Shown: one piece after another, positions 21,273 to 29,627 of the stretch
Layout: each line of letters begins with the position of its first letter
Numbering within the stretch: the first letter of the stretch is position 1
Source: Natronohydrobacter thiooxidans
Lineage (GTDB): Bacteria > Pseudomonadota > Alphaproteobacteria > Rhodobacterales > Rhodobacteraceae
Reading direction: 5' to 3'
NCBI RefSeq assembly: GCF_001884735.1
Contig: NZ_MJAP01000034.1
Span: 620,001-684,000 of the forward strand
DNA length: 64,000 nucleotides
Program-made: the position numbers and the translations under genes
Notes under the pieces: generated by a model
Told to the model about the DNA's origin: nothing
Databases searched by the model: none
Seen by the model: the letters and a program-made list of their open reading frames with translations, nothing else

Positions 21273-21302
21273 AAAGTGACAACATAAGCGATGGAGGATC
21301 CC

Positions 21303-21404
21303 ATGACGCCGAATACACGCCCCGAGTTCTGGTCCGATCTGGCCGGTGCGCTTGCGCTGGCAGTTCTGGTGGTCGTGACGCTTCATCTGCCGCTTCTTGC
21401 CTGA
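21303..21404 (+). CDS. 33-residue single-span membrane peptide under an SOS box
   Basis: Too short for most gene finders, but well supported: ATG preceded by GGAGG at 5-8 bases, clean stop, terminator 51 bases later, and its own LexA operator upstream. The peptide has a short polar N-terminus (MTPNTRPEFWSDL) and one hydrophobic span of about 19 residues (AGALALAVLVVVTLHLPLL). In Caulobacter the SOS-induced 29-residue inner-membrane peptide SidA blocks the divisome. Size, topology and control are the same here, but no sequence homology is claimed. A division-checkpoint role is inference. Confidence 0.7.
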   Translation: MTPNTRPEFWSDLAGALALAVLVVVTLHLPLLA

Positions 21405-21454
21405 CGCCTGCGGGTCAGCCTGCCTCTCATTGCCTGCTCTCTGACCCTTGACTG

Positions 21455-21484
21455 CCGCCGCGCCCCCAGGCGTGGCGGTTTTTT
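21455..21484 (+). terminator. Rho-independent terminator before trmFO
   Basis: A 10-bp stem (21455-21464 with 21469-21478, one G-U) with loop CCCA is followed by six T. It ends the short message of the 33-residue peptide and separates it from trmFO. Confidence 0.9.
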
Positions 21485-21545
21485 CATGGCATTTGCCAAA
21501 ACCCGGCTTTGGGCTTATCTCGGCGCCAAAAGGAAAGGGCGCGTC

Positions 21546-22892
21546 ATGACACAGGAACTCCATATCATCGGCGGCGGTATGGCCGGGTCCGAAGCCGCAT
21601 GGCAGGCCGCGCATATGGGGGTGCAGGTTGTCATCCATGAAATGCGCCCCACACGCGGCACTTTCGCGCATCAGACGGATCATCTGGCGGAAATGGTCTG
21701 CTCGAACTCCTTCCGCTCGGATGATGATGAACAGAATGCTGTGGGCCTCTTGCATTGGGAAATGCGCGCGGCGGGCGGGCTGATCATGCAGATGGCCGAC
21801 CGTCATGCCCTGCCTGCGGGCGGCGCGCTGGCCGTGGATCGCGATGCCTTTGCGCAGGCTGTGACCGAAACCCTGCTGGCGCTGCCGAATGTGCGGCTGG
21901 ATCGCGGCGAGATCCCGGATCTGCCGCAGGATGGACAATGGATCATCGCCACCGGGCCTTTGACTTCGGATGCGCTGGGGCAGGCGATCTCGCGCGAGAC
22001 GGGGGCCGAGGCGCTGGCCTTTTTCGACGCGATCGCACCCATCGTCTATTTCGACAGTATCGACATGTCGCAGGCCTGGTTCCAGTCGCGCTATGACAAG
22101 GGCGAGACCGAGGCCGAGCAGAAAGCCTATCTGAACTGCCCGATGACGCGCGAGCAATACGAGGCCTTCATCGACGCGCTGCTGGCCGCCGACAAGACCG
22201 AGTTCCACGAGGGTGAGTCAGCGGGCTATTTCGACGGCTGCCTGCCCATCGAGGTCATGGCCGAGCGCGGGCGCGAGACCCTGCGCCATGGGCCGATGAA
22301 ACCCGTGGGCCTGACCAACCCGCATGCGCCGGAGCGCAAACCCTATGCGGTGGTGCAACTGCGCCGCGACAATGCCTTGGGGACGCTCTATAATATCGTG
22401 GGCTTCCAGACCAAGATGAAGTATGGCGCGCAAGCTGCTGTTTTCAAGATGATTCCGGGTCTGGAGAATGCCTCTTTCGCGCGGCTTGGCGGGATTCACC
22501 GCAACACATTCCTGAATTCGCCGACACTTCTGGACGACCATCTGCGTCTACGCTCAAAACCCCATATCCGTTTTGCAGGCCAGATCACCGGGGTGGAGGG
22601 CTATGTCGAATCCGCGGCGATGGGGCTGTTGGCCGGGCGTCTGGCGGCGGCCGAGATCCTGGGCCAGCCCGCCAGCCCGCCGCCGCGTGACACCGCGATG
22701 GGGGCGCTTGTGCATCACATTACCGGCGGGGCCGAGGCCAAGAGTTTTCAGCCGATGAATGTGAATTTCGGGCTGTTCCCGCCGATTGACGCCAAGGGCG
22801 GTCGCCGTGGCCGCCGCGACCGCTACAAAGCCTATACGGACCGCGCGAAAGCCGCTTTCATGGACTGGCTGGGCCAGCGCGATGCCGCCTGA
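21546..22892 (+). CDS. trmFO: tRNA (uracil-5-)-methyltransferase TrmFO
   Basis: Folate- and FAD-dependent enzyme making m5U54 in tRNA. The 448-residue protein begins with the FAD-binding [15 protein letters not shown], carries the catalytic [10 protein letters not shown] cysteine region, and ends with the [19 protein letters not shown] stretch typical of the family. The ATG at 21546 has AAGGAAAGG before it and starts directly at the fold; the longer in-frame start inside the terminator region is rejected. Its 3' end overlaps gluQ by 11 bases. Confidence 0.95.
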   Translation: MTQELHIIGGGMAGSEAAWQAAHMGVQVVIHEMRPTRGTFAHQTDHLAEMVCSNSFRSDDDEQNAVGLLHWEMRAAGGLIMQMADRHALPAGGALAVDRDAFAQAVTETLLALPNVRLDRGEIPDLPQDGQWIIATGPLTSDALGQAISRETGAEALAFFDAIAPIVYFDSIDMSQAWFQSRYDKGETEAEQKAYLNCPMTREQYEAFIDALLAADKTEFHEGESAGYFDGCLPIEVMAERGRETLRHGPMKPVGLTNPHAPERKPYAVVQLRRDNALGTLYNIVGFQTKMKYGAQAAVFKMIPGLENASFARLGGIHRNTFLNSPTLLDDHLRLRSKPHIRFAGQITGVEGYVESAAMGLLAGRLAAAEILGQPASPPPRDTAMGALVHHITGGAEAKSFQPMNVNFGLFPPIDAKGGRRGRRDRYKAYTDRAKAAFMDWLGQRDAA

Positions 22893-23736
22893 ACCTGTCA
22901 CGCGCTTCGCGCCATCGCCCACTGGCCCCTTGCATCTGGGCCATGCCTATGCCGCGCTGATCGCGGCGGAGCGCGCCGGGGCAGGGCGGTTTCTGCTCAG
23001 GATCGAGGATATCGACCAGAGCCGTTGCCGCCCGGAATGGGAGGCGCAGATTTACGAGGATCTGACATGGCTTGGCCTGCGCTGGGAAAGCCCGGTGATG
23101 CGCCAATCCGAGCGGCTCCCGGTCTATCGCGCCGCGCTTGAGCAGCTTGCCGCGCAGGGGCTGATCTATCCCTGCCGCTGCACCCGCGCCGATATCCGCG
23201 CGGCCCTCAGCGCGCCACAGGAAGGGGCGCCGCTTGGGCCGGATGGCGTGACCTATCCCGGCACCTGCCGCGCGCGGCCCATGTCGGATGCCGGGCGCGA
23301 AGATGCGCTGCGCCTGAATATGGGCGCGGCGCTGGCGCATGTCGGCGCGCTGGGGTTCATGGAGAACGGGCCGGTGCATCCGGGCCATCACCGGCTCGAC
23401 CGCGACTGGCTGTGCGATGTGGCGGGCGATGTGGTGCTCGCGCGGCGCGACATGGGCACCAGCTATCACTTGTCGGTTGTTCTGGATGACGCCGCGCAGG
23501 GCATCACCGAAGTGACCCGTGGCGCCGATTTGTTCGAGGCCACTCCGATCCATGTTCTGCTTCAGGCATTGCTTCAACTTCCGGCGCCAAGCTATTATCA
23601 TCACGACCTTATTCGCGATGAGCATGGCAAGCGTCTGGCCAAGCGAGACGATGCGCGCGCGATTGCGCTTTACCGCGCGGAGGGGATGACGCCGGGCCGC
23701 TTGCGCCAGATGCTCACTCAGCCAGTGGCGTCATGA
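22882..23736 (+). CDS. gluQ: Glutamyl-Q tRNA(Asp) synthetase
   Basis: Attaches glutamate to queuosine at position 34 of tRNA-Asp. At 284 residues it is a truncated GluRS catalytic domain: HIGH-type motif [13 protein letters not shown] near residue 10, KMSKS-like [10 protein letters not shown] near residue 250, and no anticodon-binding domain. CRCTRADI is the start of the expected zinc-binding segment. It overlaps both trmFO (11 bases, same strand) and hisI (23 bases, convergent). trmFO and gluQ are both tRNA-modification genes. Confidence 0.92.
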   Translation: MPPEPVTRFAPSPTGPLHLGHAYAALIAAERAGAGRFLLRIEDIDQSRCRPEWEAQIYEDLTWLGLRWESPVMRQSERLPVYRAALEQLAAQGLIYPCRCTRADIRAALSAPQEGAPLGPDGVTYPGTCRARPMSDAGREDALRLNMGAALAHVGALGFMENGPVHPGHHRLDRDWLCDVAGDVVLARRDMGTSYHLSVVLDDAAQGITEVTRGADLFEATPIHVLLQALLQLPAPSYYHHDLIRDEHGKRLAKRDDARAIALYRAEGMTPGRLRQMLTQPVAS

Positions 23737-24076
23737 TCTCGACCTCGCGCCCGTCGCGCAGCGCCGTGTAAAAGCAGGAGCGCCGGTTGGTGTGGCAGGC
23801 CGGCCCCGTCTGATCGACCAGCACCAGCAGGCAATCGCGGTCACAATCGAGCCGCATCTCGACCAGTTTCTGCACATGGCCAGAGCTTTCGCCCTTCACC
23901 CAGAAGGATTGGCGCGAGCGCGACCAATAGGTGACGCGGCCTGTCGCCAGCGTCTGGGCGACGGCATCCGCGTTCATCCAAGCCATCATCAGCACCTCGC
24001 CCGTCGCATGATCCTGCGCAATCGCCGGGATCAGACCTTTTTCATCATATCGCAGGCTTTGCGGATCGAATGTCAT
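23714..24076 (-). CDS. hisI: Phosphoribosyl-AMP cyclohydrolase
   Basis: Third step of histidine synthesis, opening the PR-AMP ring. The 120-residue stand-alone protein lacks the HisE domain. Metal-site residues are visible in [11 protein letters not shown] and [13 protein letters not shown]. The last 23 bases overlap the convergent gluQ 3' end. It is separate from hisB-hisH at 35528, so the histidine pathway is dispersed in this genome. Confidence 0.95.
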   Translation of the reverse strand: MTFDPQSLRYDEKGLIPAIAQDHATGEVLMMAWMNADAVAQTLATGRVTYWSRSRQSFWVKGESSGHVQKLVEMRLDCDRDCLLVLVDQTGPACHTNRRSCFYTALRDGREVEIMTPLAE

Positions 24077-24136
24077 GGGCTATGTCCTGTGTTGAGCGCG
24101 CTGCCTAGCGCATCACGATGCCGAGGGGAAGCCACC

Positions 24137-24595
24137 ATGGCCGAGAATGCTGACCTGATCAAACTCTATTCCGGGCGAATCCTCGCGCTGGCGGCCGAGA
24201 TCCCGCATCACGCCCGGCTGGAGGCGCCGCAGTTCAGCGTCAAGCGCCGTTCGCCGCTATGCGGCTCGACCGTGACGGTCGATCTGGACATGGCGGATGG
24301 TCGCGTCACGCGTTTCGGGCAGGATGTGAAAGCCTGCGCGCTGGGGCAGGCGGCGGCGGCACTTCTGGGGCAGGTCGTGCTGGGGCGCAGTGCCACCGAG
24401 CTGGCGCAGGCGCGTGACCAGCTGCGCGCCATGCTGACTGCAGGGGGGCCAGTGCCGGAGGCGCCCTTTGACGGGTTCGAGGTGCTCTTGCCTGCGCGGG
24501 AGTATCGCAACCGCCATGCCTCGATCCTGCTTGCATTGGAGGCAGCGGCTGAAGCCAGCGCCATGGCCGGTGGCATAAGCGCGCACGCGCCCTGA
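24137..24595 (+). CDS. IscU-like iron-sulfur cluster assembly scaffold protein
   Basis: A 152-residue NifU_N/IscU-fold protein with the scaffold motif SPLCGSTVTVDL near residue 40 and VKACALGQAAA near 75. Only two cysteines are present; the third cluster ligand of IscU is replaced in NRHASILL, so it may hold or deliver a cluster differently from IscU. It is divergent from hisI across 60 bases and precedes the ackA-pduL fusion gene by 67 bases on the same strand. Confidence 0.82.
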   Translation: MAENADLIKLYSGRILALAAEIPHHARLEAPQFSVKRRSPLCGSTVTVDLDMADGRVTRFGQDVKACALGQAAAALLGQVVLGRSATELAQARDQLRAMLTAGGPVPEAPFDGFEVLLPAREYRNRHASILLALEAAAEASAMAGGISAHAP

Positions 24596-24662
24596 GAGCG
24601 CTTGCCTCTGGCCAGGGGCTGTTGCAGGCTATGCGCGAGACCCGCCCTGCAAGGAGCCTGAC

Positions 24663-26450
24663 ATGCGCATTCTGGTGTTCAATGCCGGCAGTTCCTCGCT
24701 GAAATTCGGAGTGTTCGAGATCACGCCGGGGGCAACGCTGGATACGGCCCGCCACTGTCTGAAAGGCAGTTTCGAACGCTTTTCGCCGCAGGGGTGCCGC
24801 CTGACCCTGAACGGGATCGCGCAGGATGCCGCTGCGTGCGATCTGGGCACAGCCGCGCGGGCCGTGCCGGATCTGTTGCGCGGGGCAGGGATCACGGATC
24901 TGCAGGCGATCGGGCACCGCGTGGCGCATGGCGGCAGTCTCTTCACGGGTCCGACTTTGCTGGATGACGTGACCATCCGGCAACTGGAGGGGCTGACGCC
25001 GCTCGCGCCCTTGCACAACCCGGCCAATCTGGATGTGATTGCACTGGCCCGCAGCGTCTGGCTCGATCTGCCGCAATGGGGCGTGTTCGACACCAGTTTC
25101 CATCTGACCAATCCGGCCCGCGCAACCACTTATGCCGTGCCGGAAGCCTGGCGCGCGGCAGGTTTGCGACGATTCGGCTTTCACGGCACATCGCATAAAT
25201 ATGTCGCGCAGCGCACGGCAGAGGCATTGGGCCAGCCGCTTCGATCCTTGCGGATCATCAGCCTGCATCTGGGCAACGGGGCCAGCGCCTGCGCGATCTC
25301 GCGCGGCGAGAGTCTGGACAGTTCGATGGGCATGACACCGCTGGAGGGGCTGGTCATGGGCACGCGCTCGGGTGATGTCGATCCGGGCCTGTTCGGATTT
25401 CTGTCGCGCGAAATGGGGCTGGATCTGGCCGCGATCGAGGCCGCGCTTTATAGCGAGAGCGGGTTGAAGGGGCTGACCGGGGTTTCTGACATGCGCGATG
25501 TCGAGGCCCGCGCGGCGCAGGGCGAGGCTGCAGCGCAACTGGCGATCAATATCTATGCCTACCGCGCGCGCAAATATATCGGGGCCTATGCGGCGGCAAT
25601 GGGTGGGCTGGACGCGCTGGTCTTTACCGGCGGGATCGGCGAGAACTCGCCCTCGATGCGGCGGCGCATTTGCGACGGGCTGGATTTCCTTGGCATCCGG
25701 CTGGACCACGACCGCAATCAGGCCGTCGATCTGGCGGACCGGGCGGCGCCGCAGATTCAGGCCTATGGTGCGCGGGTCGATGTGCTGGTCACCGAAACCG
25801 CTGAACAGTTGATGATCGCGCGCGAGGTCGCCGAGGCGATGGCGGCGCGCGAACCGGCCTGTCTGCGCATCCCCGTCGCGGTTTCGGCGCGGCATGTGCA
25901 TCTGTCGCGCGCCACTGTCGATGCGCTGTTCGGCCCCGGTTATGAGCTGACCCCCGACAAGCCCCTGCGGCAGAAAGGGCATTGGGCAGCGCGCGAGCGC
26001 GTCACCCTGCAGGGGCCAAAGGGCGAGATTGCGCAGGTCGCGATCCTCGGGCCGCTGCGGCCCCGGACCCAGATCGAGATTTCGCGTACCGACGGGTTTG
26101 CGCTGGGGCTGGACGCGCCGGTGCGCCAGAGCGGCGATCTGGAGGGCACGCCGCGCGTGCGCCTGACCGGGCCTGCCGGATATCAGGACAGCGACGGGCT
26201 GATCGTCGCGGCGCGGCATATCCATATGAACAGCCATGACGCAAGCGCGGCGGGGATTTCGGATGGCGAGATCGTGCAGGTCACGATGGACGAGACCGGG
26301 CGGGGCCTGACTTTTTCTGGGGTGCTGGTGCGCGTCAGTGACGCGGCCTTCACCGAAATGCATATCGACACGGACGAAGCCAATGCCGCCGGGATCGAGG
26401 GGGCGAGTGCAGGCGAGATCCGGCTGGTATGTGCCGTGAAAACGGTCTGA
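24663..26450 (+). CDS. Fused acetate kinase and PduL-type phosphotransacylase
   Basis: One 595-residue polypeptide carries both halves of the acetyl-CoA to acetate route. Residues 1-395 are an acetokinase: FNAGSSSLKF at the N-terminus, FDTSFH, FGFHGTSHKYV, LHLGNGAS, VMGTRSGDVDPG and FTGGIGENS. Residues 400-595 are a PduL phosphate propanoyltransferase with both zinc motifs (ARHVHLS near 409 and ARHIHMN near 515) and the LTPDKPLRQKG and HIDTDEANAAG segments. There is no stop or frameshift between domains. Acyl phosphate could pass from one site to the other. Substrate could be acetyl or propionyl; no microcompartment genes or targeting peptide are seen. Confidence 0.93.
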   Translation: MRILVFNAGSSSLKFGVFEITPGATLDTARHCLKGSFERFSPQGCRLTLNGIAQDAAACDLGTAARAVPDLLRGAGITDLQAIGHRVAHGGSLFTGPTLLDDVTIRQLEGLTPLAPLHNPANLDVIALARSVWLDLPQWGVFDTSFHLTNPARATTYAVPEAWRAAGLRRFGFHGTSHKYVAQRTAEALGQPLRSLRIISLHLGNGASACAISRGESLDSSMGMTPLEGLVMGTRSGDVDPGLFGFLSREMGLDLAAIEAALYSESGLKGLTGVSDMRDVEARAAQGEAAAQLAINIYAYRARKYIGAYAAAMGGLDALVFTGGIGENSPSMRRRICDGLDFLGIRLDHDRNQAVDLADRAAPQIQAYGARVDVLVTETAEQLMIAREVAEAMAAREPACLRIPVAVSARHVHLSRATVDALFGPGYELTPDKPLRQKGHWAARERVTLQGPKGEIAQVAILGPLRPRTQIEISRTDGFALGLDAPVRQSGDLEGTPRVRLTGPAGYQDSDGLIVAARHIHMNSHDASAAGISDGEIVQVTMDETGRGLTFSGVLVRVSDAAFTEMHIDTDEANAAGIEGASAGEIRLVCAVKTV

Positions 26451-26650
26451 GGGCGCGCGTTGCCGCGCGATGATCTGTTGCGGCGCAATCCTTGAAAAAG
26501 ATTTCAATTCAATGGGTAATCGCGCGTCTTGTAGTTTTCCGCGAAAGTCATTCAGTGCCCGCAAGACATATCCTGTCACCCGACGGCCCCATGTCACCAG
26601 CGCGTGCTGCAATCCGGATGCGATCTCCGGCATATGACGGGCGCGCGGTC

Positions 26651-27745
26651 TCACAGCACGACCGGGGCGAGGGTGATAGTCCCGGAATCTGCCAGCCGCC
26701 GGACAAGCGCGGTCAGTCGCATCACCGCCGCCTCATAGTCGCGCGGGTCCGGCGGGGGCAGAATAACGGCATCCTCGCGCAATGTGTCGGCCAGGCGTTT
26801 CGACATGTTCTCCAGCAGGAAGGTGATGGTGAGCTGATCACCCTCTTGTTGCGCGGCTATGATCTGCATCAGATCGTCCGATCCGGCCTCGCGCATGACC
26901 ATGGGCACATCGCGCGTGGCCAGCCGGGCGGGGATATCCTGAAAGGTGAAGAGCGCCTTGCGTATCCGCACCGCATAGTCCTGATCCGCGCGTTCGACAT
27001 CGCGCAGAAGCTGGTCGCGCAGCGCGGCGGGCGAGACATTGAGGATCTCGCCCATGCGTCGGCTGGGTGGCGCGGCAAAAGCGCGGCTGGGTCTGGCACC
27101 GAGTTGTTCGGCCAGTGACGCACCGATCCGCGCGACGGTTTCGGGCGCGATATCTTCGGTGCGCGACAGGCTGAGGGCGAGGGATTGCGCGTCCTCAGAG
27201 GGCAGCTTCATGAGGATCTGCGCGGCCTTGTCAGTGCTGATCTTTGACAGGAGCACCGCGCTGATCAGGGGCGATTCCTGTCCGATCAGGCCCAGCAGAT
27301 CCGCGATTTCGGCCTGTTCGATCATCACCCAGGGATCACCCAGCCCTTGCCCGCGCGCGAGCGTGCGCAGGGTCTGGCTGGCGCGGGCATCCAGCTTGCC
27401 ATCCAGCAGTGACAGGGCATCTTCCAGCCCGTCAGGAAAGGACAGGCCCACCTGTTCCAGCATCTCGACAAATTCCTCGACCACGGCGCACATGGTCGCG
27501 CGATCCACCAGTCGCATCGTGCCCAGCGTCTGTGCAAGCTGTGATTGCAGCTCATGGGGCAGGGCGGCGATGGGGGCGTCCAGCCCTTCGGCCAGAAGCA
27601 GCCGCACGATGATCGCGGTCTTTTGCGCGCCGCTCAGGTGATCGGCGCGCGCACTGTCGGAGGGCCGCGGCGACGCGGCGGTCCCCGAAACCGCCCCGCC
27701 CATGCGTGATGCGGACACCATCAGCTGTTGATCTGCGCCAGTCAT
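26651..27745 (-). CDS. fliG: Flagellar motor switch protein FliG
   Basis: Rotor protein of the flagellar C-ring that interacts with the stator and FliF/FliM. About 364 residues: N-terminal segment from SGAQKTAIIVRLLLAEG, middle domain including ESPLISAVLLSKISTDKAAQILMKLP (in the place of the classical EHPQ motif) and VMREAGSDDLMQIIAAQQEGD, and a C-terminal region with MSKRLADTLREDA. It is divergent from the E. coli protein and stands alone, with no other flagellar gene in view. Of several in-frame starts, 27745 has an AGGA sequence 8 bases upstream; a longer form from 27772 is possible. Confidence 0.85.
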   Translation of the reverse strand: MTGADQQLMVSASRMGGAVSGTAASPRPSDSARADHLSGAQKTAIIVRLLLAEGLDAPIAALPHELQSQLAQTLGTMRLVDRATMCAVVEEFVEMLEQVGLSFPDGLEDALSLLDGKLDARASQTLRTLARGQGLGDPWVMIEQAEIADLLGLIGQESPLISAVLLSKISTDKAAQILMKLPSEDAQSLALSLSRTEDIAPETVARIGASLAEQLGARPSRAFAAPPSRRMGEILNVSPAALRDQLLRDVERADQDYAVRIRKALFTFQDIPARLATRDVPMVMREAGSDDLMQIIAAQQEGDQLTITFLLENMSKRLADTLREDAVILPPPDPRDYEAAVMRLTALVRRLADSGTITLAPVVL

Positions 27746-27830
27746 GCCGTGATCCTGAACCATCCCAGTCATGTGCTGCAGAATCGCGCAAAACCTTCAA
27801 CAAAGCGTTTAGCCCAGGGTGCCAGGCAAC

Positions 27831-27862
27831 AAAAAACGCGCCACGGAACAGGCCGTGGCGCG
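27831..27862 (-). terminator. Rho-independent terminator after the 52-residue secreted protein
   Basis: On the minus strand a perfect 10-bp stem (27837-27846 with 27853-27862) is followed by six T (27831-27836), 19 bases past the stop codon at 27881. Confidence 0.9.
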
Positions 27863-27880
27863 CTGCGATTTCGGTCCGAC

Positions 27881-28039
27881 TCAGCTGCTGACCGGCTCGA
27901 TGCAGGTCATCGTGTCGGCGTCATAGACCTGCCCCTCGGCGCAGGCCGATGCCGTGTCATGGCGCGTCCCGCACATGGCCGAGGCAAGGGCAGGGGTCAG
28001 ACCAAGCACCAATGCAGCGAGGGCAATCTTCAGTTTCAT
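27881..28039 (-). CDS. Small secreted cysteine-containing protein (52 residues)
   Basis: A short but complete gene: AAGGAG ribosome binding site, ATG, signal peptide (MKLKIALAALVLGLTPALASA), a mature part of about 31 residues with three cysteines (MCGTRHD, SACAEG, MTCIEP) and a strong terminator. The CxEGQVYDxxTxTC pattern resembles the carbohydrate-binding or adhesin-type Cys repeats seen in small alphaproteobacterial exported proteins. Function unknown. It lies between purB and fliG on the same strand. Confidence 0.75.
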   Translation of the reverse strand: MKLKIALAALVLGLTPALASAMCGTRHDTASACAEGQVYDADTMTCIEPVSS

Positions 28040-28111
28040 GCGAACACTCCTTCTGCGGTGATCAGCAAGGATAGCACGATTCTTGCAAAATCAACGCTGC
28101 AGAGGTCATTT

Positions 28112-29413
28112 TCAGGCGAAAACCCGCGCAAAAATCGTCTCGACATGTTTGGTGTGATAATCGAGATCAAATTTTGCGCGGATCGCGTCTTCGCTCAGCG
28201 CCGCGCGCACATCCGTGTCGCCCAGCAATTCCTCAAGGAAATCAGCACCTTTCTCCCAGACCTTCATGGCGTTGCGCTGGACCAGCGTATAAGCATCCTC
28301 GCGCGACACCCCGGCCTGGGTCAGCGCCAGAAGCACGCGCTGCGAATGGATCAGGCCGCGGAACTTGTTCATGTTGGTGATCATGTTGTCGGGATAGACC
28401 ACCAGCTTGTCGATCACACCGGTCAGCCGTGCCAGCGCGAAATCGAGCGTCACCGTCGCATCCGGGCCGATCATCCGCTCGACCGAGCTATGCGAGATAT
28501 CGCGTTCATGCCAGAGCGCCACATTTTCCATGGCAGGCACGACCGCCATGCGCACCAGCCGCGCAAGGCCCGTCAGGTTCTCGGTCAGAACCGGATTGCG
28601 CTTGTGGGGCATGGCGCTGGAGCCTTTCTGACCTTTCGAGAAAAACTCTTCGGCCTCAAGGACTTCGGTGCGCTGCATGTGGCGGATTTCAATGGCGATA
28701 TTCTCGATGGAGGAGGCAATCACCCCCAGCGTGGCGAAGAACATCGCATGACGGTCGCGCGGAATGACCTGGGTGCTGATCGGCTCAGGTTCCAGACCCA
28801 GTTGCGCACAGACATGCGCCTCGACGCTCGGGTCGATATTGGCGAAAGTGCCGACGGCACCCGAAATCGCGCCTGTCGCCACTTCGGCCCGTGCCGCCAG
28901 CAGCCGGTCGCGGTTGCGCTTCATCTCGGCATAGAAACGCGCCAGCGTCAGGCCCATGGTCGTGGGCTCGGCGTGAATCCCGTGGCTGCGGCCCATGCGG
29001 ATGGTGAATTTATGCTCCAGTGCACGACGCTTCAGCGCCTCCAGCAGCGCGTCCATATCGGCCAGAAGCAGATCGGCCGCGCGCACAAGCTGCACATTGA
29101 AGGTGGTGTCCAGCACATCGGAACTGGTCATGCCCTGATGCACGAAACGCGCTTCCTCATTGCCGATGATCTCTGCCAGATGGGTCAGAAAGGCGATGAC
29201 GTCATGTTTGGTGACGGCCTCGATCTCGTCAATGCGGGCGACGTTGAATTCGGCATCCTTGGCTTTCCAGACCGCTTTGGCGCTGGCCTCGGGGATCACG
29301 CCGAGTTTGGCTTGCGCATCGCAGGCATGGGCTTCAATCTCGTACCAGATGCGGAATTTCGTCTCGGGCGACCAGATGGCAACCATTTCAGGGCGGGAAT
29401 AGCGCGGGATCAT
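28112..29413 (-). CDS. purB: Adenylosuccinate lyase
   Basis: Cleaves SAICAR and adenylosuccinate in purine synthesis. The 433-residue protein has the fumarase-superfamily signature GSSAMPHKRNP near residue 265, HQGMTSSDVLDT near 90 and GRSHGIHAEPTTMG near 140. It is divergent from sulP across a 214-base gap. guaA, guaB and deoD in the same window also handle purines, but are not linked to it. Confidence 0.96.
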   Translation of the reverse strand: MIPRYSRPEMVAIWSPETKFRIWYEIEAHACDAQAKLGVIPEASAKAVWKAKDAEFNVARIDEIEAVTKHDVIAFLTHLAEIIGNEEARFVHQGMTSSDVLDTTFNVQLVRAADLLLADMDALLEALKRRALEHKFTIRMGRSHGIHAEPTTMGLTLARFYAEMKRNRDRLLAARAEVATGAISGAVGTFANIDPSVEAHVCAQLGLEPEPISTQVIPRDRHAMFFATLGVIASSIENIAIEIRHMQRTEVLEAEEFFSKGQKGSSAMPHKRNPVLTENLTGLARLVRMAVVPAMENVALWHERDISHSSVERMIGPDATVTLDFALARLTGVIDKLVVYPDNMITNMNKFRGLIHSQRVLLALTQAGVSREDAYTLVQRNAMKVWEKGADFLEELLGDTDVRAALSEDAIRAKFDLDYHTKHVETIFARVFA

Positions 29414-29503
29414 GAGCGCGGCTTTCTTGGCTTGGGACAGGTTAAGCGCGTCATAACGTCGGGTGCGACGGGCTTCAAGTCATCCGACCATATCCTTATT
29501 TAA

Positions 29504-29519
29504 CATAATACTGATTATG
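29504..29519. repeat. Inverted repeat upstream of sulP
   Basis: CATAAT-ACTG-ATTATG, 33 bases before the candidate sulP -35 box. It has the size of a dimeric repressor or activator site. Confidence 0.4.
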
Positions 29520-29551
29520 AGATATCTGGATGCATCACACATATTCAAGAC

Positions 29552-29579
29552 TTGCAATATTTAATAACGTCCGTATATA
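29552..29579 (+). promoter_or_regulatory. Candidate sulP promoter
   Basis: TTGCAA at 29552-29557 and TATATA at 29574-29579, 16 bases apart, in an AT-rich stretch 49 bases before the sulP start codon. Confidence 0.55.
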
Positions 29580-29627
29580 GGCGAGCAAACCGACACCCTG
29601 CCCAATCTCCCTTTGCGAGGCTCGTGC

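Noticed and set aside
24306..26654. 782-residue open frame opposite the ackA-pduL gene
   Set aside because: Antisense artefact of high GC3; no ribosome binding site or recognisable domain.
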